64,000 nt of DNA, from assembly GCF_001050475.1 (NCBI RefSeq), contig NZ_CP012034.1, forward strand, positions 2,526,557 through 2,590,556. Direction: 5' to 3'. The notes under the pieces were generated by a model. It saw only the letters and a program-made list of their open reading frames with translations. It did no database searches and was not told the origin of the DNA. Shown here in pieces: positions 34,851-43,837 of the stretch (positions are counted from its first letter, which is position 1; every line of letters starts with the position of its first letter). This stretch comes from Companilactobacillus ginsenosidimutans. GTDB taxonomy: Bacteria; Bacillota; Bacilli; Lactobacillales; Lactobacillaceae. A program made the translations under genes and the position numbers.

Positions 34851-36911
34851 ATGAAAATATTTAATAAGGTAAAATCAACCACTTTGTCTATGACTTGTTT
34901 CATATTATTAATGTTGGTTCTTACTAATCTTTCAAGTACGGGAAGAACCAGTGCTGACAACAATTCTAGCAATCAAAATCCCACAGTATTCCCATATATA
35001 TCATCTTTAAGTGGTCTGACTCGAAGCACTCCAAGTGAAGCTGATTTTAATCATGCATTGAAAACTGCACCTTCAGGTTTGGCAGTTGACACACTTTTTA
35101 CTGATAACAACTATTTTGAAAATAGTCAGGGAACTAGTATCCAGGGATTCGACAACAGTGCTGAATTACTCAAGTCAACAAGTTTGAGAACCAATAATAC
35201 TAGTATTGCCAGGGTTACAGATGCACCAAAGGAAATTGGGGCAATTTGGAGTAATATCGATGCCGGAAATTACATTGATGTTAACAGAAATCAGGTATTA
35301 TCCATGTGGGTATATTTAGGTGGGTATGGAATAACTTCAGGTTCCGTTGGGGATGGTATGGCTTTGGTTTTTCAAAATGATGAAAGAGAAAATCATGCAA
35401 TTTCTTCTTATTCAAAAATGATAGGCGATAAGAAAACAGATGTTGTTGGAACTGGAGAATCCTTAGGTGTTTGGGGAGATGATGTAAACCATTTCGATAA
35501 ATCCATTGATTCGGATTCAATAGCAAAGACTGCTATTCAAAAAAGCTTTGCGGTTGAATTTGATACATTTGGAAACCATGCTTCTCAACCAAATGAAATT
35601 AGTGAGGATGGCAACGGGAGTAACTTCGACAATGAGTACCATAATCAACATATTTCCATGAATTATCCGGACAATGCTTCGACATATCATGAAGATTATG
35701 TTGGAACTAAAAAAGTCTTTGTTATGGATCATCCCAAAGATGTTACAAAAGATTTCAGTTGGAGTTATTTACCGCATTCATTAACAAATGGTAAATGGCA
35801 TCATGTTACGATTACGTGGTTGAATGCGGATCATGATGACAAAGCAAAATTAATTTATGAATTCAATGACAAAAAAAATAGCAACTATGTGGACTATAAT
35901 CCCGATCCTTACGTTTCAGGGTCAACTAATATTGATATTTCACATTTTGACATGGATGGAAGTAATAAACTACGTTGGGGTTTTACTAGTTCAACTGGTG
36001 ATAATTCAGAAAATAACCTAGCTATTTTTGAATCAATTCCTCCATACGTGACAGGGGATGTAGAGTCAAACATCTATAATCAAACTAAGAAAAAATCTAT
36101 CAATAAGAATGATGCAGTTGATGCCGGTGACGACTTGAAATTCAATTATTCGTTGATTTATGAAGATGGGATTAAAGACTGGATTAACAACGTAGCCTAT
36201 ATTGATTTACCAAAGCAGGTTGAGTATCAATCGGCAAAAATCATTTATGCCAATGGTCACACTGAATCTCCAGAAGTGACCTATGATAAAGATAAGTCGC
36301 AGTTGAAATTAGATATTAAGGAACCATTGTCATTGGAGAATAACAAGGCAACAGTTGAGATTAATTCTGTAGCATCACCCGTTGGTAAGCCAACAACAGT
36401 GGGCAATTCTGTTGTAAAGTTCAAAAGCACGTATTTAATATTAGATACTGAAACTCCACAATTCATAATTAATCCTCACGAAGTCGGTGAAGGTACTGTG
36501 AAATTTGGTAATGTAAATCCAACATCATCGTTTCAAAATATCAACTCTGTAACGAAATATGGTGATTTGATTTCTCGAAAAAATGATTGGTTGATTGAGG
36601 TAGTCGATGATCGGAAGAATAAACAAAACATCAATCCTTGGAGAGTTGAGGCCAGTGCAGTTAACAACAAGCCAAATACTAATAGTGGGTTGAATATTGT
36701 GTATAAGGACAGCGACGGTAATGTGAAAGATTTGGAAAACACTTATCCTTCAACTAATATTCCAATTGCAAAAGAAAATCAGTTAGGAATATTAACTAAT
36801 ATTGTTGACTCATGGAAGAAAAATAGTGGTGTTCTTTTGCGTTCTAACGCAAGCACAATTCCAGGTTCATACAGTTGGCAAATTACCTGGACACTAAAAG
36901 ATTCAATCTAA
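34851..36911 (+). CDS. lectin-like WxL-domain surface protein, second paralog
   Basis: 686 residues. The signal peptide has core MTCFILLMLVLTNLSS with likely cleavage near RTSA|D. The lectin-like domain repeats the same landmarks as the upstream gene (GAIWSNID, LSMWVYLGG, GDGMALVFQND, SFAVEFDTFGN, HISMNYPD, WHHVTITW). The C-terminal end GSYSWQITWTLKDSI is WxL-type. The ATG has AGGGGTGA upstream. It is a tandem duplication of the previous gene with its own promoter; together they may provide two adhesion specificities. Confidence 0.87.
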   Translation: MKIFNKVKSTTLSMTCFILLMLVLTNLSSTGRTSADNNSSNQNPTVFPYISSLSGLTRSTPSEADFNHALKTAPSGLAVDTLFTDNNYFENSQGTSIQGFDNSAELLKSTSLRTNNTSIARVTDAPKEIGAIWSNIDAGNYIDVNRNQVLSMWVYLGGYGITSGSVGDGMALVFQNDERENHAISSYSKMIGDKKTDVVGTGESLGVWGDDVNHFDKSIDSDSIAKTAIQKSFAVEFDTFGNHASQPNEISEDGNGSNFDNEYHNQHISMNYPDNASTYHEDYVGTKKVFVMDHPKDVTKDFSWSYLPHSLTNGKWHHVTITWLNADHDDKAKLIYEFNDKKNSNYVDYNPDPYVSGSTNIDISHFDMDGSNKLRWGFTSSTGDNSENNLAIFESIPPYVTGDVESNIYNQTKKKSINKNDAVDAGDDLKFNYSLIYEDGIKDWINNVAYIDLPKQVEYQSAKIIYANGHTESPEVTYDKDKSQLKLDIKEPLSLENNKATVEINSVASPVGKPTTVGNSVVKFKSTYLILDTETPQFIINPHEVGEGTVKFGNVNPTSSFQNINSVTKYGDLISRKNDWLIEVVDDRKNKQNINPWRVEASAVNNKPNTNSGLNIVYKDSDGNVKDLENTYPSTNIPIAKENQLGILTNIVDSWKKNSGVLLRSNASTIPGSYSWQITWTLKDSI

Positions 36912-36945
36912 AAAGACATTGAGAAATTTTCTCAATGTCTTTTTA
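36911..36945. terminator. bidirectional terminator
   Basis: AAAAAGACATTGAGAAA / TTTCTCAATGTCTTTTT between the WxL gene and the convergent phosphatase gene. Confidence 0.85.
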
Positions 36946-37476
36946 CTTTATATATTCGTATTCATGTATTTCACAATAATTAATGTTTTCTAAATTCAAG
37001 AATTGACGGATAACGACTCCGTGGGTGACACAAGCAATACAAGAATAATTTCTACTGTATTCTGCAAAAATCGCATTCACTCTTTCAATTATTTCTGATC
37101 TCGATTCATAAGGTAATGGATAATTCGGATTTGATTTGCCATTATTTTTTAAAAACTCGCGATGAGCAAGTTCCGCATCAGAAGCAGATTTGAGTAATTT
37201 TCCAGATTTATCCGGTTGCCATTCCATCAATCCTAACTCCACTTGAAGTGGAATGTGATTATTTTTGATTAATTCTGCTGCAGTTTGAAGTGCCCTCGTA
37301 TATGGAGAACTTACAATGATTTGAACTTTTTCAAAAATTGGATTGTGGGATGTTGTTTCTGCGAGAGCAATTCCTCTTTCGGACAAATGGCTGAGGTCAC
37401 GTCCGTGACCGACAAGATTTGCTGAGTCTACTTGGGAGTAATCAGGCTCGGAATGCCTTATCAAATATACTTTCAT
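36943..37476 (-). CDS. histidine phosphatase family protein
   Basis: 177 residues of the phosphoglycerate-mutase-like superfamily. The phospho-acceptor His is in VYLIRHSEPD (an RHS variant of RHG), with SPYTRALQTAAEL and CVTHGVVIRQFL completing the active site. The substrate is unknown; cobalamin or broad phosphatases of this type are common. It starts 6 bp after the GNAT gene in the same operon. Confidence 0.85.
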   Translation of the reverse strand: MKVYLIRHSEPDYSQVDSANLVGHGRDLSHLSERGIALAETTSHNPIFEKVQIIVSSPYTRALQTAAELIKNNHIPLQVELGLMEWQPDKSGKLLKSASDAELAHREFLKNNGKSNPNYPLPYESRSEIIERVNAIFAEYSRNYSCIACVTHGVVIRQFLNLENINYCEIHEYEYIK

Positions 37477-37482
37477 AGTTTT

Positions 37483-37935
37483 TTAACCCTTATTAACAGG
37501 TAAAACCATGTCTAGATGTGGAATACCAGTCTCAAGATAAGTATCACTTACCGCTGTAAATCCGAGAGACTCATAAAACTCCTGTAAGTATGCTTGAGCT
37601 TGAATATCAATCTGTGTGGCATTTTGAAAGATGTCTTGAGCTGAAATAATGGATTGTGTCACGAGTTGTCGACCAGTTCCGTTTCCTCGAGCTGACTTTT
37701 CAACCAGAACTCGGCCAATTCGAACGTGATCATCTTCTGGAATTAATCGTGAATATGTCACTAATTTTCCATCATCATCAGTACCCATGAGATGAACAGC
37801 TTTCAAATCATCTTCATCGACTTCTTGGTAGTAACATTCTTGTTCGACAACAAATACTTCAACCCGTAATTGATAGATTGACCATAATTTTTTTGTGGTA
37901 AGTTCATTGAAAGTTTTTGCGGAATAATGAATCAT
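37483..37935 (-). CDS. GNAT acetyltransferase, ElaA-like (second copy)
   Basis: 150 residues, paralogous to 16060-16491: LRVEVFVVEQECYYQEVDEDDLKAVHL and the acetyl-CoA loop VLVEKSARGNGTGRQLV. The substrate is unknown. First gene of an operon with the histidine phosphatase; no MarR partner here. Confidence 0.85.
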   Translation of the reverse strand: MIHYSAKTFNELTTKKLWSIYQLRVEVFVVEQECYYQEVDEDDLKAVHLMGTDDDGKLVTYSRLIPEDDHVRIGRVLVEKSARGNGTGRQLVTQSIISAQDIFQNATQIDIQAQAYLQEFYESLGFTAVSDTYLETGIPHLDMVLPVNKG

Positions 37936-37999
37936 GATATGCCCCCGGATAATTTAATTCTTTTTGGAAATTATAATCCTTTTTCCAAAATCTAGCTAA

Positions 38000-39235
38000 T
38001 TACCAAATTACCTTCCGATTTGATTTGGTTTCAAAGAATGAGATTATCAATAAATTGAAGATGATGAAGGTAATTGCAAAAATCATTATTTCGGGATGAA
38101 TGCTGTTTCCAATAGATATCGTACTTCTGAATGCATCGATTGAAATAGACATTGGAAGATATGGATGAATTGTTTGGAAAAAAGTATTAGACAGTTGGAT
38201 TGGATAGGTCCCAGCTGAACCGCCCAATTGTATTATCATGAAGAGGAGCATCAGCCATGCCCCGGTCATCCCAAAAATTATGTTGAAAAAGGTAACGATA
38301 CTCAAGAACGTTGCTGCGGTCAGTAATACGAACAAATATGTGTGCCAAGTATTTAGCATCGATAATCCATTTACTTTTGTCAGAAGTATGAACATTAGTG
38401 ACGCCGCTACTAAGATAAAGCTGTATAAGAATGACATTTTTGATGCCCACCATGAAATTCCATTGTTCGGTTTGAAGTGGGGCTTTGAAGTATCGTAAAT
38501 AATATTAAGCGTAATACAACCAACAAACAGGGCTACGGACATTAAATATGGTGCCATGCCTGTTCCGTTAGTTTTAACGGTGGTTTTATCATAGTGAGCT
38601 AGTCGAATAGGGGATGCAATATTTGTATTAAGTGATTGTTTACTAGCTGCAGAAAGTAGAGCGACAGTCTCTTGTGGATTAGAAATCGATTTTTCCAAAA
38701 CTGCCATTAACTTTTTACTATTGCCAGAGTATTCACGAAGGTAGTCGGTAGTGATTTGTTTATTCAGTGATTCTTTAATCTTGTCCATTGCTGTTGTGCT
38801 CATTTTCATGGCAACAAAGCCGTGACCGGCACTAGTAGAGTATTTTAATGGGACCTTGGGAGCATCGTGATTCTCTAATTGCTGAATATTGTGGGAAAAT
38901 TTTTTTGGAATAACAATTACCATGTAGACTTTGCCGGAGTTTAGTTGGCTTTGAGCTTTTGAGTTGGATAGAAATTTAAATTTCAGCGATTTATTAGATT
39001 TTAAATTGTGTGTGATAGTGTTGCCAAAATTGAACTTATGGTTTGTCATTGGATCTGGCACTCCCTGATCTTCATTGACCACTGCCACCGGTAAGTGATT
39101 GGTCTGCTGATACGGATTCCAAAGGGACGATAAAAAGATTACTGCATAAAAAGTTGGAATTAGAAGTATCCCCAATAGAATACGAATCTGTGAACGATTT
39201 TCTTTTAATATATATTTCCATTCTGAGGTAAACAT
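38000..39235 (-). CDS. YhgE/Pip-type ABC-2 membrane protein
   Basis: 411 residues with one N-terminal membrane segment (GILLIPTFYAVIFLSSLW), a large extracellular domain containing PVAVVNEDQGVPDP (a hallmark of the YhgE/Pip group) and about five C-terminal segments. Relatives include the lactococcal phage infection protein and transporters thought to export lipids or toxins. It is preceded by a TetR-type operator and follows the tetR gene in the same direction. RBS GAGAAGA. Confidence 0.85.
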   Translation of the reverse strand: MFTSEWKYILKENRSQIRILLGILLIPTFYAVIFLSSLWNPYQQTNHLPVAVVNEDQGVPDPMTNHKFNFGNTITHNLKSNKSLKFKFLSNSKAQSQLNSGKVYMVIVIPKKFSHNIQQLENHDAPKVPLKYSTSAGHGFVAMKMSTTAMDKIKESLNKQITTDYLREYSGNSKKLMAVLEKSISNPQETVALLSAASKQSLNTNIASPIRLAHYDKTTVKTNGTGMAPYLMSVALFVGCITLNIIYDTSKPHFKPNNGISWWASKMSFLYSFILVAASLMFILLTKVNGLSMLNTWHTYLFVLLTAATFLSIVTFFNIIFGMTGAWLMLLFMIIQLGGSAGTYPIQLSNTFFQTIHPYLPMSISIDAFRSTISIGNSIHPEIMIFAITFIIFNLLIISFFETKSNRKVIW

Positions 39236-39261
39236 TCTTCTCGCTTCGTTTCATTTTAATT

Positions 39262-39314
39262 TGAACGAACCGTTCGTTCATTGAGAAGATAACACCATAT
39301 AATTTGATGTTCAA
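39262..39314 (-). promoter_or_regulatory. promoter and TetR operator of the YhgE/Pip gene
   Basis: Minus-strand -35 TTGAAC (39314-39309), 17-bp spacer, -10 TATCTT (39291-39286). The perfect palindrome TGAACGAAC-C-GTTCGTTCA (39262-39280) covers the start of the transcript, so binding would repress. Confidence 0.8.
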
Positions 39315-39324
39315 GAATAAGGTA

Positions 39325-40002
39325 TTAGGACTTTGAATAACTCTTTACTAGCAGATCAGTAATTGACGACTGCATCTTAGTAACTGAGTAGTCGTTCTTG
39401 CCATTTTCAAATGAATCGTATTTCTTATGTGTGGACCACCAAAAAATTAAATCAACAATCATCATCGCAACATACTCAGGATTATCCAGATCTCGAAGTT
39501 TCTTATTAACAATGGAATTTTTCAAAAAAACGGCAATATTTGTATATAACTCACTGCGATAACTTTTATAAGATTCAATCAGAATTGGATTCAAACTTGG
39601 GTTTTTCTCAAGTATTAAAAAGTATTGTCCATAATGATTAAATATCTTAAACAAATCATTTACTAAACTTGAAAGAGAATATTCAGATGACATCTCAAGA
39701 AGATTATGGTTAATTACACTGGTCTCACGTTGATAGGTGGTTTCAATTTTGCGTTGAATTGATGACTGATTGTCGTTTTCAATCGGGAAATTATGATCCT
39801 GAAACAAGGTGTCATTGTCTAAAGTTGCGATAAATACAAAATTTAATAGTGCCTCTTTATTCTTAAATAAATCGTACATCGATCCAACAGAGATGCTCGC
39901 TTTTTTTGCAATATCCTTCATCTTGGTTTCAGCATAACCTTTGTTAATGAAAAGGTTGCATGCACTATCAAATATTTTTTTGAGTCGTTTATCTTCAGTC
40001 AT
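39325..40002 (-). CDS. TetR-family regulator
   Basis: About 225 residues. N-terminal helix-turn-helix: FINKGYAETKMKDIAKKASISVGSMYDLFKNKEALL. The ORF opens at 40038, but TGGTGA before the ATG at 40002 and the family's usual start favour the shorter form. It probably represses the downstream YhgE/Pip gene through the palindrome at 39262-39280. Confidence 0.85.
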   Translation of the reverse strand: MTEDKRLKKIFDSACNLFINKGYAETKMKDIAKKASISVGSMYDLFKNKEALLNFVFIATLDNDTLFQDHNFPIENDNQSSIQRKIETTYQRETSVINHNLLEMSSEYSLSSLVNDLFKIFNHYGQYFLILEKNPSLNPILIESYKSYRSELYTNIAVFLKNSIVNKKLRDLDNPEYVAMMIVDLIFWWSTHKKYDSFENGKNDYSVTKMQSSITDLLVKSYSKS

Positions 40003-40098
40003 AATAATCACCATATTAAGTACAATTTTCTTCATCATACAATTAATTTGACCAAATAAAAAGCAACATCCAATTCAGGATATTGCTTAAATTAATAT

Positions 40099-41475
40099 TT
40101 AAATTGGTAAATTCTCGTCAGGACTGTGACGTTTACTCAAGAATACTAAGATTGCGAACCAAATCAAATCGAAGATTAATGAGATTAATGTGCTGACTTG
40201 GAACAACATCATAATGGCTACTATTGCGAAGAATATCAGAACTAAGTAGTCAGAAATAGGTGATAGTGGCATTTTGAATTTATCATTTTTAGGATTAGAT
40301 TTTTTGAATTTCAAATGTGCTCGAATGATTGCTCCCCAGATGAATAGAAAACTGGTTGTTGCAACACCGGAAATCAATGTGAACACGTTGCCGGGCATAA
40401 CTGCATTAATAACAGCTGATAATGCAATTAATGCTGCTGATAAAAGAATGGCTAAAGAAGGAACGTGATGGCTTGATAATTTACTGATTTGATGAACTAA
40501 TGGTTTATCATATTGACTGGTCAATTCAGATAGCATTCTACCAGTTGTGAACAAAGCACTATTACATGAAGATGCAGCGGCTGTGATAACAACGAAGTTG
40601 ATGATATTGGCAGCACCTTTAATACCCATGCCTTTAAATACCATAACGAATGGACTGGCATTTGGATCAAGTTGATTCCATGGGAAAATACTCATGATAA
40701 CTGCAAGTGAACCAATATAGAAAATAATGATTCTGATTGGCAAGCTGTTGATAGCACGTGGCAAAACTTTTTCTGGATTCTCAGTTTCTGCAGCTGTCAT
40801 ACCAATCATTTCAATTCCTGCAAAGGCGAAAACAACCATTGGGAGTGAAAGCAAGAAACCTTTCCAACCCTTGGCAAAGAATCCGCCATGACTTACTAAG
40901 TTAACAGGTGAAGCAACACCAGCATCTGTTTTGTATTGAATGACCATTAAGACAATTCCGACGACAATCAAAGCGATGATGGCGACAACTTTTACCAAGG
41001 CGAACCAGAATTCGACTTCACCAAAGGCTTTGACGGTTATTAGATTGACACAAAGCAAAATCACTAGGGTAATTAAACCGGGAACCCACTGTGGCAGAGC
41101 AGGTATCCACAGCTTGATATAAACACCAATGGCGGTTAATTCGGCCATGGCAATTGTTATCCAACTAGCCCAGTATGCCCAGCCAATTACGAAAGCTGAA
41201 CGTTTTCCAGAATAATCATAAATTGCTTCAACAAATGAATGATAGTTTAAATTTGAAAGTAATAGTTCCCCTAAAGCACGCATGATCCAGTAACAAATAA
41301 TACCTGTCAGTAGATATGCAAGAAGGATCGCAGGCCCAGCGAAGTTGATAGATTTACCAGCACCTAAGAATAGTCCAGTACCAATAGCACCACCAATCGC
41401 GATCATTTCGACTTGGCGACCCTTTAGACTCCTTTGTAGCTCGGGAGCCGGTTCCTCAATGTGTTCCATTTTCAT
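40099..41475 (-). CDS. APC-superfamily amino acid permease
   Basis: 458 residues, 12 membrane segments. The AAT-family N terminus RSLKGRQVEMIAIGGAIGTGLFLGAGKSI and the consensus FAFAGIEMIGMTAAETENPEKVLPRAI are clear. The AnsP/CycA/GabP group is likely; the specific amino acid cannot be assigned. The ATG has AGAGGAC upstream. Monocistronic. Confidence 0.9.
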   Translation of the reverse strand: MKMEHIEEPAPELQRSLKGRQVEMIAIGGAIGTGLFLGAGKSINFAGPAILLAYLLTGIICYWIMRALGELLLSNLNYHSFVEAIYDYSGKRSAFVIGWAYWASWITIAMAELTAIGVYIKLWIPALPQWVPGLITLVILLCVNLITVKAFGEVEFWFALVKVVAIIALIVVGIVLMVIQYKTDAGVASPVNLVSHGGFFAKGWKGFLLSLPMVVFAFAGIEMIGMTAAETENPEKVLPRAINSLPIRIIIFYIGSLAVIMSIFPWNQLDPNASPFVMVFKGMGIKGAANIINFVVITAAASSCNSALFTTGRMLSELTSQYDKPLVHQISKLSSHHVPSLAILLSAALIALSAVINAVMPGNVFTLISGVATTSFLFIWGAIIRAHLKFKKSNPKNDKFKMPLSPISDYLVLIFFAIVAIMMLFQVSTLISLIFDLIWFAILVFLSKRHSPDENLPI

Positions 41476-41679
41476 ATAAAACAGTCCTCTTAAATTAAAT
41501 TATTTCTAATTTACTATCATTATAATCTTATTATTATAATTTAGTCTAGATTTGTTTGAAAAAATTAAGCGAGTCAAATTTGTTTTCTATCGAACATATG
41601 TTTGGTAAAATAATGTCATGATATTTAATTTATCAATCAAATTGACTTTAATATTCAGATAACATATGGGGAGAGATAA

Positions 41680-42618
41680 ATGGAAATTAACGGGGAGTAT
41701 ATCCATTGGAATAGAAGAAAAGGTCACACAAATGATGCGTATTCTCAGCGTATTGAGCAAGCTATTAGTAAATTGATGGATAATACTTTCTTTGTAAAAA
41801 GATATTATTATAAACAATCACATACGACAGATTCTATTTATTGCTATCTGTATTTACAATATTTCGACAATCCGGTTGTAATTGCTCTGAGGAACCATTT
41901 TGCAAAGGAAACCGCAAGTAATTACATAGATGTTTTTGTTGCAAAAGAATTTGATACATATGACCTTAGATTCACAGTAATAAAAAAACTTGTTCATTAT
42001 TACAATACAGGGTTATCCAATATGGAAGAAAGCCATACAAAAGAAGTTGACGACTATGATTTTGCCAAAGTTCCAAATTCAAAAAACTTCAGATTTATCA
42101 ATGATCAAGCTCATCATGGTTTACGCAAAAAAAAGATAATTAATCGTACACGACAACAAAAATTAGATTCTGAAGTGAATAAAGCTCGAAAAAGGGCAAA
42201 TGCCAAGATAAATCAACAACGTCAAATTAGACAAAGTAAGATTTTATTTGATGAGTATTTGAATAAGGTTTCGCCTATTATCAAATTTGATATTGCCTCC
42301 TATTCAGTTGTTGAGAATGTAATTGTAAATCGTTTTTTTCAAGAGAAAAAGGCTGTATTTACCATAAATTGTAAATTAATAGGTTCAATTGAAGTGGTCG
42401 TTTGTATGAGAAATAGTGGTACGGATGGGGATGTTAAGTTGGTTAAAATATCATATTTAGATGAGATAAGAATTAGATGTCTCAAGTCCTTTGCCCACAA
42501 ATTTAATCGAAACATGGATTTGAATAAGAATATTTGTGACGAAGAAAAAGTATTCCTTCACAAGCCTAAATTAATTCTATTAACTCCAATTAACGAGGTG
42601 CTTTCACAAATTGGTTAA
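41680..42618 (+). CDS. hypothetical protein, 312 residues
   Basis: I do not recognise a family. There is no signal peptide or membrane segment. The middle (about 145-195) is very basic, with RKKKIINRTRQQK and KARKRANAKINQQRQIRQ, perhaps a coiled coil or nucleic-acid contact. The flanking thirds are mixed alpha/beta and each contains a F(D)xY...F pattern, so two related halves are possible. The ATG follows GGGGAGAGA. It lies next to a possible small RNA, hicAB and the prophage; accessory origin is plausible. Confidence 0.6.
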   Translation: MEINGEYIHWNRRKGHTNDAYSQRIEQAISKLMDNTFFVKRYYYKQSHTTDSIYCYLYLQYFDNPVVIALRNHFAKETASNYIDVFVAKEFDTYDLRFTVIKKLVHYYNTGLSNMEESHTKEVDDYDFAKVPNSKNFRFINDQAHHGLRKKKIINRTRQQKLDSEVNKARKRANAKINQQRQIRQSKILFDEYLNKVSPIIKFDIASYSVVENVIVNRFFQEKKAVFTINCKLIGSIEVVVCMRNSGTDGDVKLVKISYLDEIRIRCLKSFAHKFNRNMDLNKNICDEEKVFLHKPKLILLTPINEVLSQIG

Positions 42619-42694
42619 TTACTCAGACAGTAGTATCAGAACAATAAATTACTAGTTTTAACTGAAAACACTAGTAATTACGCAAAAATGTCTG

Positions 42695-42815
42695 TATGAT
42701 ACTTAGTGCAGGTAGCCTACCTGTGATTTAAAAGTGGCAGCTAGCACATTCCAAGATCCGTTGCATAGCTGTCCGGGGTCTCACATCCAGATGATGTGGG
42801 GCCTTTTCTTTTTGT
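42695..42815 (+). ncRNA. candidate small RNA with intrinsic terminator
   Basis: A -10 TATGAT (42695-42700) is followed by three stems. CAGGTAG-C-CTACCTG (42709-42723) is perfect. GGCAGCTA / TAGCTGTCC (42736-42773) carries a long loop. The terminator GGTCTCACATC / GATGTGGGGCC ends in TTTTCTTTTT (42778-42813). No coding frame fits. A further imperfect inverted repeat AATTACTAGTTTT (42647-42679) lies just upstream. Not a family I can name. Confidence 0.5.
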
Positions 42816-42863
42816 CAGAAAAAGTATTTATAAAATTAATGGACGTACACATCCATTAATGCA

Positions 42864-42902
42864 AAAAAAGACAGGTACTGATTTTTTCAGTACCCGTCTT
42901 TT
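42864..42902 (-). terminator. terminator of hicAB
   Basis: AAAAGACAGGTACTGA / TCAGTACCCGTCTTTT hairpin, with T-run in the direction of hicAB transcription. Confidence 0.8.
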
Positions 42903-42904
42903 CT

Positions 42905-43363
42905 TCAGTTGAAGTCTTCAAAACCTTTTTGATTTACCGCTAATTTGGCAATTGAATCTGTTAAAGTCTTTGAAAAATTGATTTGATATTTATGTCCAAG
43001 TTCATTTGCCCATGACGGGATGGTTAGGGTTTTCTTGATCACAGATTTTGAATCTAAGTAGTCATCAAGTTCCACTGAAACCATTGAGATAAATGACTTA
43101 TCTGCATTGTATTTTGGAGGATCATCCACCAACCCTTTTGGATTGTTTAATGATAATGAATTAATAAACGATGGTGATGGTGATTCATTTCCGTTTTCAA
43201 TATCATCTGCCACCTGAATTCCAAGCCAATCTTCAGCCATATATAATGCATCATTAACATCTCTGCCTTGTGTGCCTGATGTATTAAAATCAGGAAAATG
43301 AATATAATATGGGATTGTCTCATTTGGAATGAAAAAAAACATAGCTGGATAACTTACTCTCAT
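42905..43363 (-). CDS. hicB: HicB-type antitoxin
   Basis: 152 residues. The N-terminal partial RNase-H fold is typical of HicB: IPYYIHFPDFNTSGTQGRDVNDALYMAEDWLG. The C-terminal part carries a short DNA-binding region (IPSWANELGHKYQINFSKTLTDSIA). GAAAGGA precedes the ATG at 43363; an ATG at 43396 overlaps hicA and is less likely. It neutralises and, with HicA, represses the operon. Confidence 0.88.
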   Translation of the reverse strand: MRVSYPAMFFFIPNETIPYYIHFPDFNTSGTQGRDVNDALYMAEDWLGIQVADDIENGNESPSPSFINSLSLNNPKGLVDDPPKYNADKSFISMVSVELDDYLDSKSVIKKTLTIPSWANELGHKYQINFSKTLTDSIAKLAVNQKGFEDFN

Positions 43364-43382
43364 AATGATTTTCCTTTCTGTA

Positions 43383-43580
43383 TTAGCCAAGTTCATTTTT
43401 CAACCCAGCCGCTTTAATAATATTTTGTTCAGTGTATTTATCTATTTCTCCATGGGGAACGATAATTGGCCTATTACCAGCTTTTTGTAATTTTGCATGG
43501 GATCCTTTTCCAGCATTTTTGATAAGCAACCAACCATTACGTCGGAGTATCTTTATCATCTGCCTTTGGTTCATTGGCAT
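43383..43580 (-). CDS. hicA: HicA-type mRNA interferase toxin
   Basis: 65 residues, the usual length. The dsRBD-like fold has catalytic His28 in KGSHAKLQKAGNRPIIVPHGE. GAGGAG lies 8 nt before the ATG. First gene of the hicAB operon, just outside the prophage attachment site. Confidence 0.88.
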   Translation of the reverse strand: MPMNQRQMIKILRRNGWLLIKNAGKGSHAKLQKAGNRPIIVPHGEIDKYTEQNIIKAAGLKNELG

Positions 43581-43682
43581 GAGTAATTCTCCTCAAATTT
43601 AATATAACACGTCTTACACGTGTTTGATAGGACTAACCATCCTAAGAAGAAATTACGTCAAATATAGTGTAAATAACCGAAA

Positions 43683-43720
43683 AAAAGACAGTAATCAAAA
43701 TTTCTTGATTACTGTCTTTT
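43683..43720. terminator. strong bidirectional hairpin at the host-prophage border
   Basis: Perfect 16-bp stem AAAAGACAGTAATCAA / TTGATTACTGTCTTTT with a 6-nt loop. Confidence 0.8.
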
Positions 43721-43730
43721 AATATAAATA

Positions 43731-43753
43731 TGGAGATGAGGGGAATCGGATAC
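43731..43753. other. probable prophage attL (tRNA 3'-end-like)
   Basis: On the minus strand the sequence ends GATTCCCCTCATCTCCA, like the T-arm/acceptor 3' end of a tRNA or tmRNA gene including CCA. It lies 85 bp from the integrase stop. No tRNA body is attached here, so the complete gene should be restored at attR beyond the window. Direct repeats of GTACCATTT at 43818-43841 resemble integrase arm sites. Confidence 0.6.
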
Positions 43754-43837
43754 TAATTTTAATAACTCCCGATATATCAGTAGTTACAAGGCTTCTCAAG
43801 GGCTGTTTTTTCGCTTAGGTACCATTTTGAGTACCAT

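Noticed and set aside
43681..43720. CRISPR-like repeat (similar AAAAGACAG hairpins at 42866 and 43683)
   Set aside because: Only two terminators with different stems and no spacer array.
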